Source: JAJYZP01 sp049964535 (lineage in GTDB: Bacteria; Actinomycetota; Acidimicrobiia; Acidimicrobiales; Acidimicrobiaceae). Taken from it: 11,250 nucleotides of DNA. Positions 5,196 to 11,250 of the stretch are shown one piece after another. The notes under the pieces are model-generated. The model saw nothing but the letters and a program-made list of their open reading frames with translations, ran no database searches and was not told where the DNA came from. The stretch covers positions 1 to 11,250 of the forward strand of contig JBMFXG010000082.1 of the NCBI GenBank assembly GCA_049964535.1, in the 5' to 3' direction. The position numbers were made by a program, and so were the translations under genes. Each line of letters starts with the position of its first letter. Position 1 is the first letter of the stretch.

Positions 5196-6662
5196 ATGCA
5201 GAGTGGAGCAGATCAAGAAGAGAGACTTTTGAGGTCGGTCAAGACCGAGCTCTTTATTGGAGGAACCTGGCGCCCGTCGGCCTCGGACTCGACTTTTGAG
5301 GTCGTTGACCCATCGACGACCCGGGTTCTCGCTACCGTGGCCGATGCAACCTCAGCGGACGCGCTGGAGGCTCTTCAGAGCGCAAGTGACGCAGCGGAGT
5401 CGTGGGCTAGTAGAGCTCCGAGAGAGCGTGGCGAGCTGCTTCGACGATGCTTCGAACTCACGATAGAGCGACGCGAAGAGCTGGCACTGTTGATGACGCT
5501 TGAGATGGGAAAGCCGCTTGCTGAGGCGAGAGGTGAGGTGACCTACGCCGCTGAGTTTCTCCGCTGGTTCTCCGAAGAGGCAGTACGCGCGCACGGTGAG
5601 TACTATCTTGCGCCCGAGGGTACCATGCGGATTATGACGTCTCGACGTCCAGTAGGGCCGTCGCTGCTGATCACGCCGTGGAACTTTCCTCTCGCTATGG
5701 CGACTCGGAAGATCGCACCTGCGCTTGCGGCGGGCTGTACGGTAGTGCTGAAGCCTGCTGAGCTTACGCCGCTCACTGCGCACGCATTTGTGGGAATTCT
5801 TGAAGAGGTCGGCCTACCGTCAGGGGTGGTCAACCTCATCTCAACCTCGAATCCTGCGGCCGTAACCGAACCACTGCTGCGAGATCGTCGTCTTCGCAAG
5901 CTCTCCTTCACGGGCTCGACGGAGGTGGGGCGACTCCTCATGGCCCAGGCTGCACCAAATCTCCTTCGTCTCTCTATGGAACTTGGTGGCAACGCGCCCT
6001 TCATCATCTTCGATGATGCCGATCTCGATAGAGCCGTTGAAGGCGTGATGGTTGCCAAGATGCGCAACATGGGCGAGGCGTGTACCTCTGCAAATCGGAT
6101 CTATGTGCACGAGTCCCGTGTTGGAGAGTTTTCCGAGCGCCTCTCTCAGGCGATGTCGTCGCTGCGAGTCGGTCGTGGTACTGAAGACGGAGTACAAGTT
6201 GGACCACTGATCGAGGCCGATGCGGTGACCAAGGTCGACAGCCTCGTGGCTGAAGCAAGAGAACGAGGGGCTCGAGTGTTGACCGGCGGTCGGTCCTTTG
6301 GGCCAGGGTACTTCTACGAACCGACCGTCTTGAAAGATGTCCCAGTTGATGCTCGAATGGCTCACGAGGAGATCTTTGGTCCGGTGGCTCCAGTCTTCTC
6401 GTTCTCCGACGAAGACGAGGTCGTAGCGTTGGCGAACTCCACAGAGTTCGGTCTCGTGGCGTATCTCTACACGCAGCGTCTCGATCGGGCGCTACGCGTG
6501 ATCGATCGACTTGAGACAGGGATGGTCGGCGTCAATCAAGGGATGGTATCTAATGCTGCAGGACCCTTCGGCGGTGTCAAACACTCCGGCTTTGGGCGAG
6601 AGGGCGGCTTTGAAGGCATTGACGAATATCTCGAGACAAAGTACGCAGCGATAGCGCTCTGA
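5196..6662 (+). CDS. gabD: NAD(P)-dependent succinate-semialdehyde dehydrogenase (aldehyde dehydrogenase family)
   Basis: The 488-aa cytoplasmic enzyme would oxidise succinate semialdehyde to succinate with NAD(P)+, feeding GABA or related degradation into the TCA cycle. The family pattern is complete: TPWNFP (Rossmann N-loop), VLKPAELTP, FTGSTEVGR, the general base Glu262 in MELGGNAPF, and the catalytic Cys296 in GEACTSANR, 34 residues apart as usual; then EEIFGPVAPVF and GPFGGVKHSGFGREGG near the C-terminus. The overall resemblance to E. coli GabD (FDDADLDRAVEG, the conserved GREG, and a similar C-terminal end) favours SSADH over betaine-aldehyde or other semialdehyde dehydrogenases, but that assignment is by family likeness. 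ATG 5196 is preferred because GGAGG (5186-5190) lies 5 bases upstream; GTG 5184 would overlap that site. It stands alone, convergent with the PatA-like gene. Confidence 0.9.
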   Translation: MQSGADQEERLLRSVKTELFIGGTWRPSASDSTFEVVDPSTTRVLATVADATSADALEALQSASDAAESWASRAPRERGELLRRCFELTIERREELALLMTLEMGKPLAEARGEVTYAAEFLRWFSEEAVRAHGEYYLAPEGTMRIMTSRRPVGPSLLITPWNFPLAMATRKIAPALAAGCTVVLKPAELTPLTAHAFVGILEEVGLPSGVVNLISTSNPAAVTEPLLRDRRLRKLSFTGSTEVGRLLMAQAAPNLLRLSMELGGNAPFIIFDDADLDRAVEGVMVAKMRNMGEACTSANRIYVHESRVGEFSERLSQAMSSLRVGRGTEDGVQVGPLIEADAVTKVDSLVAEARERGARVLTGGRSFGPGYFYEPTVLKDVPVDARMAHEEIFGPVAPVFSFSDEDEVVALANSTEFGLVAYLYTQRLDRALRVIDRLETGMVGVNQGMVSNAAGPFGGVKHSGFGREGGFEGIDEYLETKYAAIAL

Positions 6663-6772
6663 AGCGAAGGGCCGAGCAGGTTCGTGAGGCGAGAGAAGTG
6701 AGCAAGGGGGAGCTGGAGTTCGCCCGTTGACGGGGGTTCGGAGGCTTCCCCGGAGCTGGCCCAGAGGTTGGC
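6663..6772. terminator. convergent spacer between gabD and the PatA-like gene, with weak hairpins
   Basis: The 110-base spacer must hold the 3' ends of both converging genes. CCCG/CGGG (6723-6726 with 6731-6734, loop TTGA) and an alternative GGGG/CCCC pairing (6733-6736 with 6748-6751) are the visible stems; they are mutually exclusive and have no U run. They are weak candidates for a shared bidirectional terminator. Confidence 0.3.
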
Positions 6773-9454
6773 CTAGATCGATCGAAGCGCTCGAGTCGAG
6801 AGAATTGCCGATCTCGACCAGTTCGCAACGGTAATCTCTGGGGGAGTGAGAAGACATCCGTGCGGCCGCACGAAGAGCGGGTCGAGTTTGAGATGCACGA
6901 GTTCAAAGATTCCGTCTGCCATGGCGACGAGTCTGCGAACGATCCTGGCGAGACCTTGTTCGTCCAGCGGAGGTAGATCTCGATAGCCGTAGAGGAGGCG
7001 GCTCCCTGGCATCGTGCGGATGAGCTCCAGTACCTCGGCGTTGGAGCGAGGTAGAGCTCGTATGGCTCGGGTGCCGATGAGCTCGGCGATCTCTCCGGAC
7101 AACCGCATCTCGATAAAGGGCCCGAAGGTGAGGTCGTGTGCGAGGTCGATGCGGAGCATCGCGTAGGGCTCCTCAGCGGGAGCTTGAGCGCTGGCCTCCA
7201 TATCAAGGAGCGGCAGCTCGTAGAGCGAGCAGAGGCGCCTCACGTCCTCGGCCGCAACCTTGGTGGTCCTCAGAGGCTCACTGTTTTGGAGCGTCTCGCG
7301 CTGCGCATCGATAAGGTGGGCAGATTGCAGTGTTTCATCGATGATCTTTTGGATCTCTGTAGGCTCCGGAGCTATCGTCTCGGAGTACTCGGCTTCCGGC
7401 CGGGATCGCCAGCGTTGGTAGTCGTACATTCGTCCGAGTGCCATGGCAGCGGCCTCAGGAAACGCAAAGAGAGGGATCGTTCTGCGAGAGCTCGAGAGAG
7501 CAGGTTCAACGCCAGGTAGTGAGAGAAAGTTCGCCACAACGGGTTTTGGATCTGCTGGGAGATCTTCTTGAAGTGCGGCTTGAGAGATCGCAACGGCAAC
7601 CTCTGCGGCGGTGGCCGCAGCTCTCTCCGGGGTTCCTCGGAGTCGACCCCCGCTGACCGGGCGACTCAGGGTGCTTGGAGCGTCGGGTGACCCTACCACG
7701 GTTGGTATGTACAACACGATGGCGGCGTCGATCTCTGGTGTCGCAAGGAGGGTACGGAGAGTCTGTTCGAAATCTCCTGGAATTGCAGACGCCGAGAGCT
7801 CTACAGGGTTGAGAACCTTGCAGTCTTGCGGAAGCTGAGCCCTCAGTTTCTGCTGCGTCTCGTCAGGAAGTGGCTCGACCAGGAGCCCAACGGCCCGACA
7901 AGCGTCAGCACACAGAGGTGCTGGACCACCGATATTGGAGAGGATGGCGACTCGTGGGCCGAGTGGTAAGGGTTGGCTTACCATAGCGTTCGCTTGCTCG
8001 AAGAGCTGCTCTAAGGTGTCAACTCGCACGACGCCAGTGTGGGCGAAGAGTGCATCGACTGCGAGGTGGTTCGGTAGGGTCTGCTCCGTCGTAGTGGGCG
8101 TGGGTGATGATAGATCTTGTCGAGGCTCATGTGCTGAGGAGCGCTTAGATTTCACTGCGATGATCGGTTTTGAGAGGCTGACTCGTCGAGCGACTCGAGC
8201 GAAGGTGCGCGGGTTACCAAAATCTTCGATGTACAACATGATGACTGAGGTCGCAGGGTCGTTCTCCCAATAGTGCAGGAGGTCGTTGCCCGAGATGTCC
8301 GCCTTGTTTCCGGAGGAGACGAAGTGAGAGATCCCAAGACCCCTTCGGCGCGCTTCTTCTAGTATTGCAAGTGAGAGTGCGCCGGACTGAGCGTGGAGGG
8401 CCGCCTTTCCGGCCGTGGGCGGGAGAGGTGATAGCGTTGCGTTCAGCGAGACCGTCGGCGTCATCGAGGCCACCCCCATTGACGATGGGCCAACGACCCG
8501 CATACCGTTACGCCGAGCGATTCGCACGATCCGGCGCTCCAGGTCGTGACCGGCCTGAGAGAGCTCGGAGAAACCGGCCGAAACGATGACGACGGCCCCG
8601 ACCTGTTTCTCTGCGGCATCGCGGATGATCCCCTCCACACTCTCTGCAGCAACCGCAATGATCGCTAAATCGACCGAATCGGGTATGGCCTGGAGGTTCG
8701 GATAGGCCTTGACCGAAGCGATCGAGTTCGCAGAAGGGTTGACCGGGTAGGCAGTCCCTTGGAAGTTAGAGTCCAAAATGTTGCGGAAGAGGAGATGGCC
8801 GACGCTTCCGGGTATGCGCGAAGCGCCGACTACGGCTATCGATTGAGGGGCGAGGAGCTTAGTGACAGAGGCTGACACGGCGGCCTGTTCACGACGGTAC
8901 ATCGCCTCCGCTGACTCTTTGGTGGTTGCGATGGTAAAGGTGACGCGGACGACCCCGTCTTGAAAAGACTTCTGATCGTGGAAGCCGGCATCGTGAAAAA
9001 CGTGCAGCATCTTCGTGTTCTCTGGAAGCGTGTCTGCGAGGAATCGCGCAATACCGGACTCCTGTGCTACAGCAGCGAGATACTCCAACATGATGGTGCC
9101 AAGACCTCGGCCTTGGTGTGCGTCGTCGACCAGGAATGCTACCTCTGCAGCGTCAGACCCCGGAATTCTGTCGTATCGGGCGACCGCAATAATGGAGTCA
9201 CCAAGGAGGGCAACGAAGGCCATCCGATCTACGTAATCGACGTTGACGAAGCGATGGAGCATCGTATCAGAGAGACGAGGGAGCGGTGTAAAGAAACGGA
9301 GGTAGATCGTTTCTGGCGAGAGACGAGCATAGAAAGACTCGATGCCCCGATCGTCGGTCGGCTTAATTGGGCGCACGTAGACCGTGGCTCCATCGGAGAG
9401 AACGACGTCGGTCTCCCACTTTCGTGGGTACTCCCGTGCGAGATCATCGGTCAT
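6773..9454 (-). CDS. PatA-like protein acyltransferase: GNAT fused to ADP-forming acyl-CoA-synthetase-like domains
   Basis: The 893-aa protein resembles Pat-type lysine acetyltransferases, which modify acyl-CoA synthetases and other enzymes using acetyl-CoA. The order is GNAT first: residues about 12-180, with Glu104 in AEVAFLVDD and the acetyl-CoA loop QGRGLG (114-119). Then comes a CoA-binding Rossmann domain (about 200-325, SIAVVGASRIPGSVGH), a succinyl-CoA-ligase-like domain (about 345-500, HAQSGAL and SSGNKADISGNDLL) and further ADP-forming-synthetase-like sequence. The last part (about 745-893) aligns with an ATP-grasp module but seems to lack its ATP-binding half. GPSSMGV replaces the usual GPNCMG-like motif. 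ATG 9454 has GAGGGAGA 4 bases upstream. It lies 33 bases after the Rrf2 gene, probably in one operon. Acyltransferase activity is well supported by family; acyl-CoA synthesis is doubtful. N-terminal GNAT order is known from actinobacterial PatA. Confidence 0.9.
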   Translation of the reverse strand: MTDDLAREYPRKWETDVVLSDGATVYVRPIKPTDDRGIESFYARLSPETIYLRFFTPLPRLSDTMLHRFVNVDYVDRMAFVALLGDSIIAVARYDRIPGSDAAEVAFLVDDAHQGRGLGTIMLEYLAAVAQESGIARFLADTLPENTKMLHVFHDAGFHDQKSFQDGVVRVTFTIATTKESAEAMYRREQAAVSASVTKLLAPQSIAVVGASRIPGSVGHLLFRNILDSNFQGTAYPVNPSANSIASVKAYPNLQAIPDSVDLAIIAVAAESVEGIIRDAAEKQVGAVVIVSAGFSELSQAGHDLERRIVRIARRNGMRVVGPSSMGVASMTPTVSLNATLSPLPPTAGKAALHAQSGALSLAILEEARRRGLGISHFVSSGNKADISGNDLLHYWENDPATSVIMLYIEDFGNPRTFARVARRVSLSKPIIAVKSKRSSAHEPRQDLSSPTPTTTEQTLPNHLAVDALFAHTGVVRVDTLEQLFEQANAMVSQPLPLGPRVAILSNIGGPAPLCADACRAVGLLVEPLPDETQQKLRAQLPQDCKVLNPVELSASAIPGDFEQTLRTLLATPEIDAAIVLYIPTVVGSPDAPSTLSRPVSGGRLRGTPERAAATAAEVAVAISQAALQEDLPADPKPVVANFLSLPGVEPALSSSRRTIPLFAFPEAAAMALGRMYDYQRWRSRPEAEYSETIAPEPTEIQKIIDETLQSAHLIDAQRETLQNSEPLRTTKVAAEDVRRLCSLYELPLLDMEASAQAPAEEPYAMLRIDLAHDLTFGPFIEMRLSGEIAELIGTRAIRALPRSNAEVLELIRTMPGSRLLYGYRDLPPLDEQGLARIVRRLVAMADGIFELVHLKLDPLFVRPHGCLLTPPEITVANWSRSAILSTRALRSI

Positions 9455-9487
9455 AGCGTCTCCCTCGTTCGGAGTTGGATCACCCGG

Positions 9488-9982
9488 TTATCGTGTGCCG
9501 AGGAGGTGGTCAGCATCGTCGTGAACGGCGGGCGTTGGGGCGAGGTTCGGTGACTCTCCCCGAGCGATTCGTACTATGTCGGCGATGGTGTATGAGCTCA
9601 GATGCGCTCTCATGTGAGCACCCACCTCGGCCCAGACCCCAAGGAGGACACATTGGCCCTCGTGATCGCAGGCCCCGTTTTCATGTGGTGCACCGAAATC
9701 ACCTGCGACGATCGGCCCGTCGACGGCGCTGACGACCTGTGCGAGCGTGATCTCTGTAGTTGGCCGGGCGAGAATATAACCCCCGCCAACGCCTCGTTTC
9801 GAGCGCACGAGCCCGGCACCTTTGAGAGCGAGGAGGATCTGTTCGAGGTACGGCTGAGGAAGCCCGGTTCGCTCGGCAATCTCGTGAACCGACGTTGGCT
9901 GGTTGCCGGTGGCGTGCAGTGCGAGCGATAAGAGCGCTCGTGATGCGTAGTCACCTCGAGTAGAGACCTTCACACCGCTCAT
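9488..9982 (-). CDS. Rrf2-family transcriptional regulator with two cysteines in the cluster loop
   Basis: This 164-aa protein starts with the Rrf2 winged helix (about 4-75): KVSTRGDYASRALLSLA, a recognition helix around LPQPYLEQIL and the wing RGVGGGYILARP, then a dimerisation helix (about 112-140). Rrf2 members such as IscR and NsrR bind [2Fe-2S] or [4Fe-4S] clusters with three Cys; here only Cys105 and Cys111 are present (ACDHEGQCVLLGVW), matching IscR Cys98 and Cys104 by position, with no Cys where IscR Cys92 would be and no His at the IscR His107 position. It may still bind a redox-active cluster by other ligands, or may use the Cys pair as a thiol switch. ATG 9980-9982 is chosen because family N-termini begin just there; GTG 9973 (giving V-K-V-S-T-R) is also possible, while a GTG at 10045 adds 21 unusual residues. 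The PatA-like gene follows by 33 bases. Confidence 0.92.
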   Translation of the reverse strand: MSGVKVSTRGDYASRALLSLALHATGNQPTSVHEIAERTGLPQPYLEQILLALKGAGLVRSKRGVGGGYILARPTTEITLAQVVSAVDGPIVAGDFGAPHENGACDHEGQCVLLGVWAEVGAHMRAHLSSYTIADIVRIARGESPNLAPTPAVHDDADHLLGTR

Positions 9983-10092
9983 CGTAGTAGCCTGAGCACT
10001 CGAGCTAACGATGCGAGCTCCACGAAGAGTTTCTGACGGCAGCACGCATCGGTAAGAGTTACGCTAGACCTGGTAGAGTCGTGGAAATGGAG
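9983..10092. promoter_or_regulatory. divergent promoter region between the Rrf2 gene and the phosphatase gene
   Basis: About 110 bases must carry promoters for both genes, and an autoregulatory Rrf2 site is likely here by family habit. Visible repeats are CGATGCG/CGCATCG (10009-10015 with 10045-10051, inverted, 29 bases apart) and the direct repeat AAGAGTT (10025-10031 and 10054-10060). I see no strong -35/-10 pair and cannot place a transcription start. Confidence 0.3.
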
Positions 10093-11250
10093 ATGACTGC
10101 GAGGACTCAGTTTCGCGTGCCTCGTTATCGAGACGGCTGCATTGGGAATGTGATGCCGACCATCTTTCGCTCTCTCGCAAAGTCGTGTGATGGAGAAGGC
10201 TTCCCAAATCAATCTCGGCTCGACCAGACCCTCTCTCGAGGTCTGCGCCTGAGTTCCAACCTCGCACCCGATCTCGTGCCAGGGGTCCTGAGCTCAAGTG
10301 AGCAGGTCGTTCTGTTGGTTCTCGATGGGCTTGGCTACCGACAGCTCGTCTCTCGTCTCTCGTCTCTTCGCTCTTTTGCCATGATGGATCTGCTCTCTAT
10401 CGATTCCGTGGCGCCTACGACCACTGCTGCGGCCCTACCATCGTTGACGACCGGACTCTCGCCTGCAGAGCACGGTGTCGTGGGCTATCGGATCCGAGTG
10501 GGACCCGGAGTCATCTTAAATACCCTGAAGTGGACGGTCGCCGGAGATAGCTCGGGTCGTGCACCGGATCCTCGGTCGATTCAGCCCCACGAACCCTTTC
10601 TCGGGCTTCGACCTGTCGTGGTTACAAAGTCACTCTTCGAGAACACGGGCTTCACCAAAGCTCATCTCCGTGGTGTGCGATCGAGCTACTATCGAACTAT
10701 GTCGGGGCTCGTCTCACGTGTCCAAGAGAGTCTCCGGACCGGAGAGAGGTTCATCTATCTGTACTACGAGGGAATCGATACGACCGCTCACGAGTTCGGT
10801 CTCGGTGAGGCCTACGATACCGAGCTGCAGTTCGTTGACTTTCTTCTCGGACACCTCATGGCCGTCTTGCCGAAGAGAAGCTCACTGATTGTGACGGCCG
10901 ACCATGGCCAAGTGGAGGTGAAATCCCCGCCACTGCATCTCAGCGGAGAGATCCTCTCCGATGTTCACTATCAGAGCGGTGAGGGTCGTTTCCGTTGGCT
11001 GCACGTGCGTGGGGGTCGTGTCGCTCACGTTAAGGAGCGTTGTGTCGATCTCTACGGCGGAGATGCTGAGATCTTGACCCGGGCCGAGGTGCTTGACTGC
11101 CAGCTCTTTGGCCCTGGACTGAGTGATGAGGCCGCTCGCCGCCTGGGTGACGTAGCACTGATCGCACGCTCGCCGGTGGCCTTTTTTGACCCCGCAGATA
11201 CCGGACCTTTTGAGCTCGTTGCTCGCCACGGTGGCCTAACCGATGACGAG
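10093..11250 (+). CDS. alkaline-phosphatase-superfamily phosphodiesterase/nucleotide pyrophosphatase-like protein (partial, 3' end outside the window)
   Basis: An open frame runs from ATG 10093 to the right edge (386 codons, no stop), so the gene is cut at 3'. It belongs to the type I phosphodiesterase/nucleotide pyrophosphatase group, which hydrolyses phosphomonoesters or diesters with two zinc ions. The metal and nucleophile residues are visible: Asp78 in VLLVLDGLGY, the Thr cluster 109-111 in APTTTAAALPSLTTG (probable nucleophile), PAEHGVVGY (124-132), Asp229 and His233 in YEGIDTTAHEFG, Asp270 and His271 in TADHGQ, and His379 in ARHGGLT near the end. N-terminal VPRYRDGCIGNVMPT fits the start of actinobacterial homologues. 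ATG 10087 is an equal alternative (adds two residues); the only ribosome-site hint is GTGGAA before 10093. There is no signal peptide or membrane segment, so it is probably cytoplasmic. Since family proteins end soon after the HGGLT motif, only a few residues are probably missing. The substrate is unknown. It diverges from the Rrf2 gene. Confidence 0.93.
   Translation, partial: MTARTQFRVPRYRDGCIGNVMPTIFRSLAKSCDGEGFPNQSRLDQTLSRGLRLSSNLAPDLVPGVLSSSEQVVLLVLDGLGYRQLVSRLSSLRSFAMMDLLSIDSVAPTTTAAALPSLTTGLSPAEHGVVGYRIRVGPGVILNTLKWTVAGDSSGRAPDPRSIQPHEPFLGLRPVVVTKSLFENTGFTKAHLRGVRSSYYRTMSGLVSRVQESLRTGERFIYLYYEGIDTTAHEFGLGEAYDTELQFVDFLLGHLMAVLPKRSSLIVTADHGQVEVKSPPLHLSGEILSDVHYQSGEGRFRWLHVRGGRVAHVKERCVDLYGGDAEILTRAEVLDCQLFGPGLSDEAARRLGDVALIARSPVAFFDPADTGPFELVARHGGLTDDE

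Noticed and set aside
4894..5216. Minus-strand frames of about 100 codons upstream of gabD
   Set aside because: Low-complexity Ser/Thr/Arg translations, again crossing the palindrome; no start signal.
8960..9553. 197-codon plus-strand frame opposite the GNAT domain
   Set aside because: Antisense to the well-supported PatA-like gene; its translation has no family features.
10882..11229. Minus-strand frame at the right edge
   Set aside because: It overlaps the phosphatase-superfamily gene, whose metal-binding motifs run continuously in the plus frame.
1..11250. Defence system, prophage, transposon, integron or CRISPR array
   Set aside because: No transposase, integrase, Cas, nuclease or toxin-antitoxin motif, no direct-repeat array and no tRNA-associated attachment site was seen.

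Overview
The window looks like chromosomal DNA of a medium-to-high-GC actinobacterium. The pointers are a group-2 SigA/SigB-type sigma factor, a secreted LolA-like protein of the kind common in Streptomyces followed by an ABC-2 transporter, a GNAT-first PatA-like acyltransferase fused to an ADP-forming acyl-CoA-synthetase-like body, and an alkaline-phosphatase-superfamily protein typical of Actinobacteria. The mixed third-codon usage (many cga, cgt, tcg, tct and ctt codons) suggests Acidimicrobiia rather than Streptomyces, but that placement is only a guess. No mobile element, CRISPR array, tRNA or rRNA was seen.

Layout. Positions 1-560 hold no gene I can name: possibly the 3' end of an upstream plus-strand gene, then about 400 bases rich in short GC hairpins. 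Three inverted repeats (564-699) lie downstream of a minus-strand sigma factor gene (710-1633). The sigma gene has a plausible overlapping promoter with both an ECF-type signature and a TATACT -10. After a 334-base divergent spacer comes a compact plus-strand operon: secreted LolA-like protein (1968-3104), ABC ATPase (3135-4103) and ABC-2 permease (4093-4893, overlapping by 11 bases). A roughly 300-base spacer with a near-repeat and a perfect 17-bp-arm hairpin separates it from a GabD-type succinate-semialdehyde dehydrogenase (5196-6662). Converging on that gene from the right is a minus-strand pair: an Rrf2-family regulator (9488-9982) and, 33 bases downstream, the PatA-like GNAT/acyl-CoA-synthetase-like fusion (6773-9454). 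Diverging from the regulator is a phosphodiesterase/phosphatase gene (from 10093) that runs off the right edge.

How the parts may work together. The sigma factor and the LolA-like/ABC operon share a divergent region with ECF-like promoter motifs in both directions, which would suit an envelope-stress circuit (inference). The LolA-like protein and transporter probably act together at the cell surface. The Rrf2 regulator and PatA-like enzyme probably form an operon linking a redox or Fe-S signal to protein lysine acylation and central acyl-CoA metabolism (inference).

The points most worth a second look are the PatA-like protein, whose ATP-grasp module appears to lack its nucleotide-binding half; the sigma factor, with substitutions at promoter-contact positions; its possible ECF-driven promoter; and the unassigned hairpin-rich or repeat-bearing spacers at 1-700 and 4894-5195. 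I found no clearly new multi-gene defence or mobile system.
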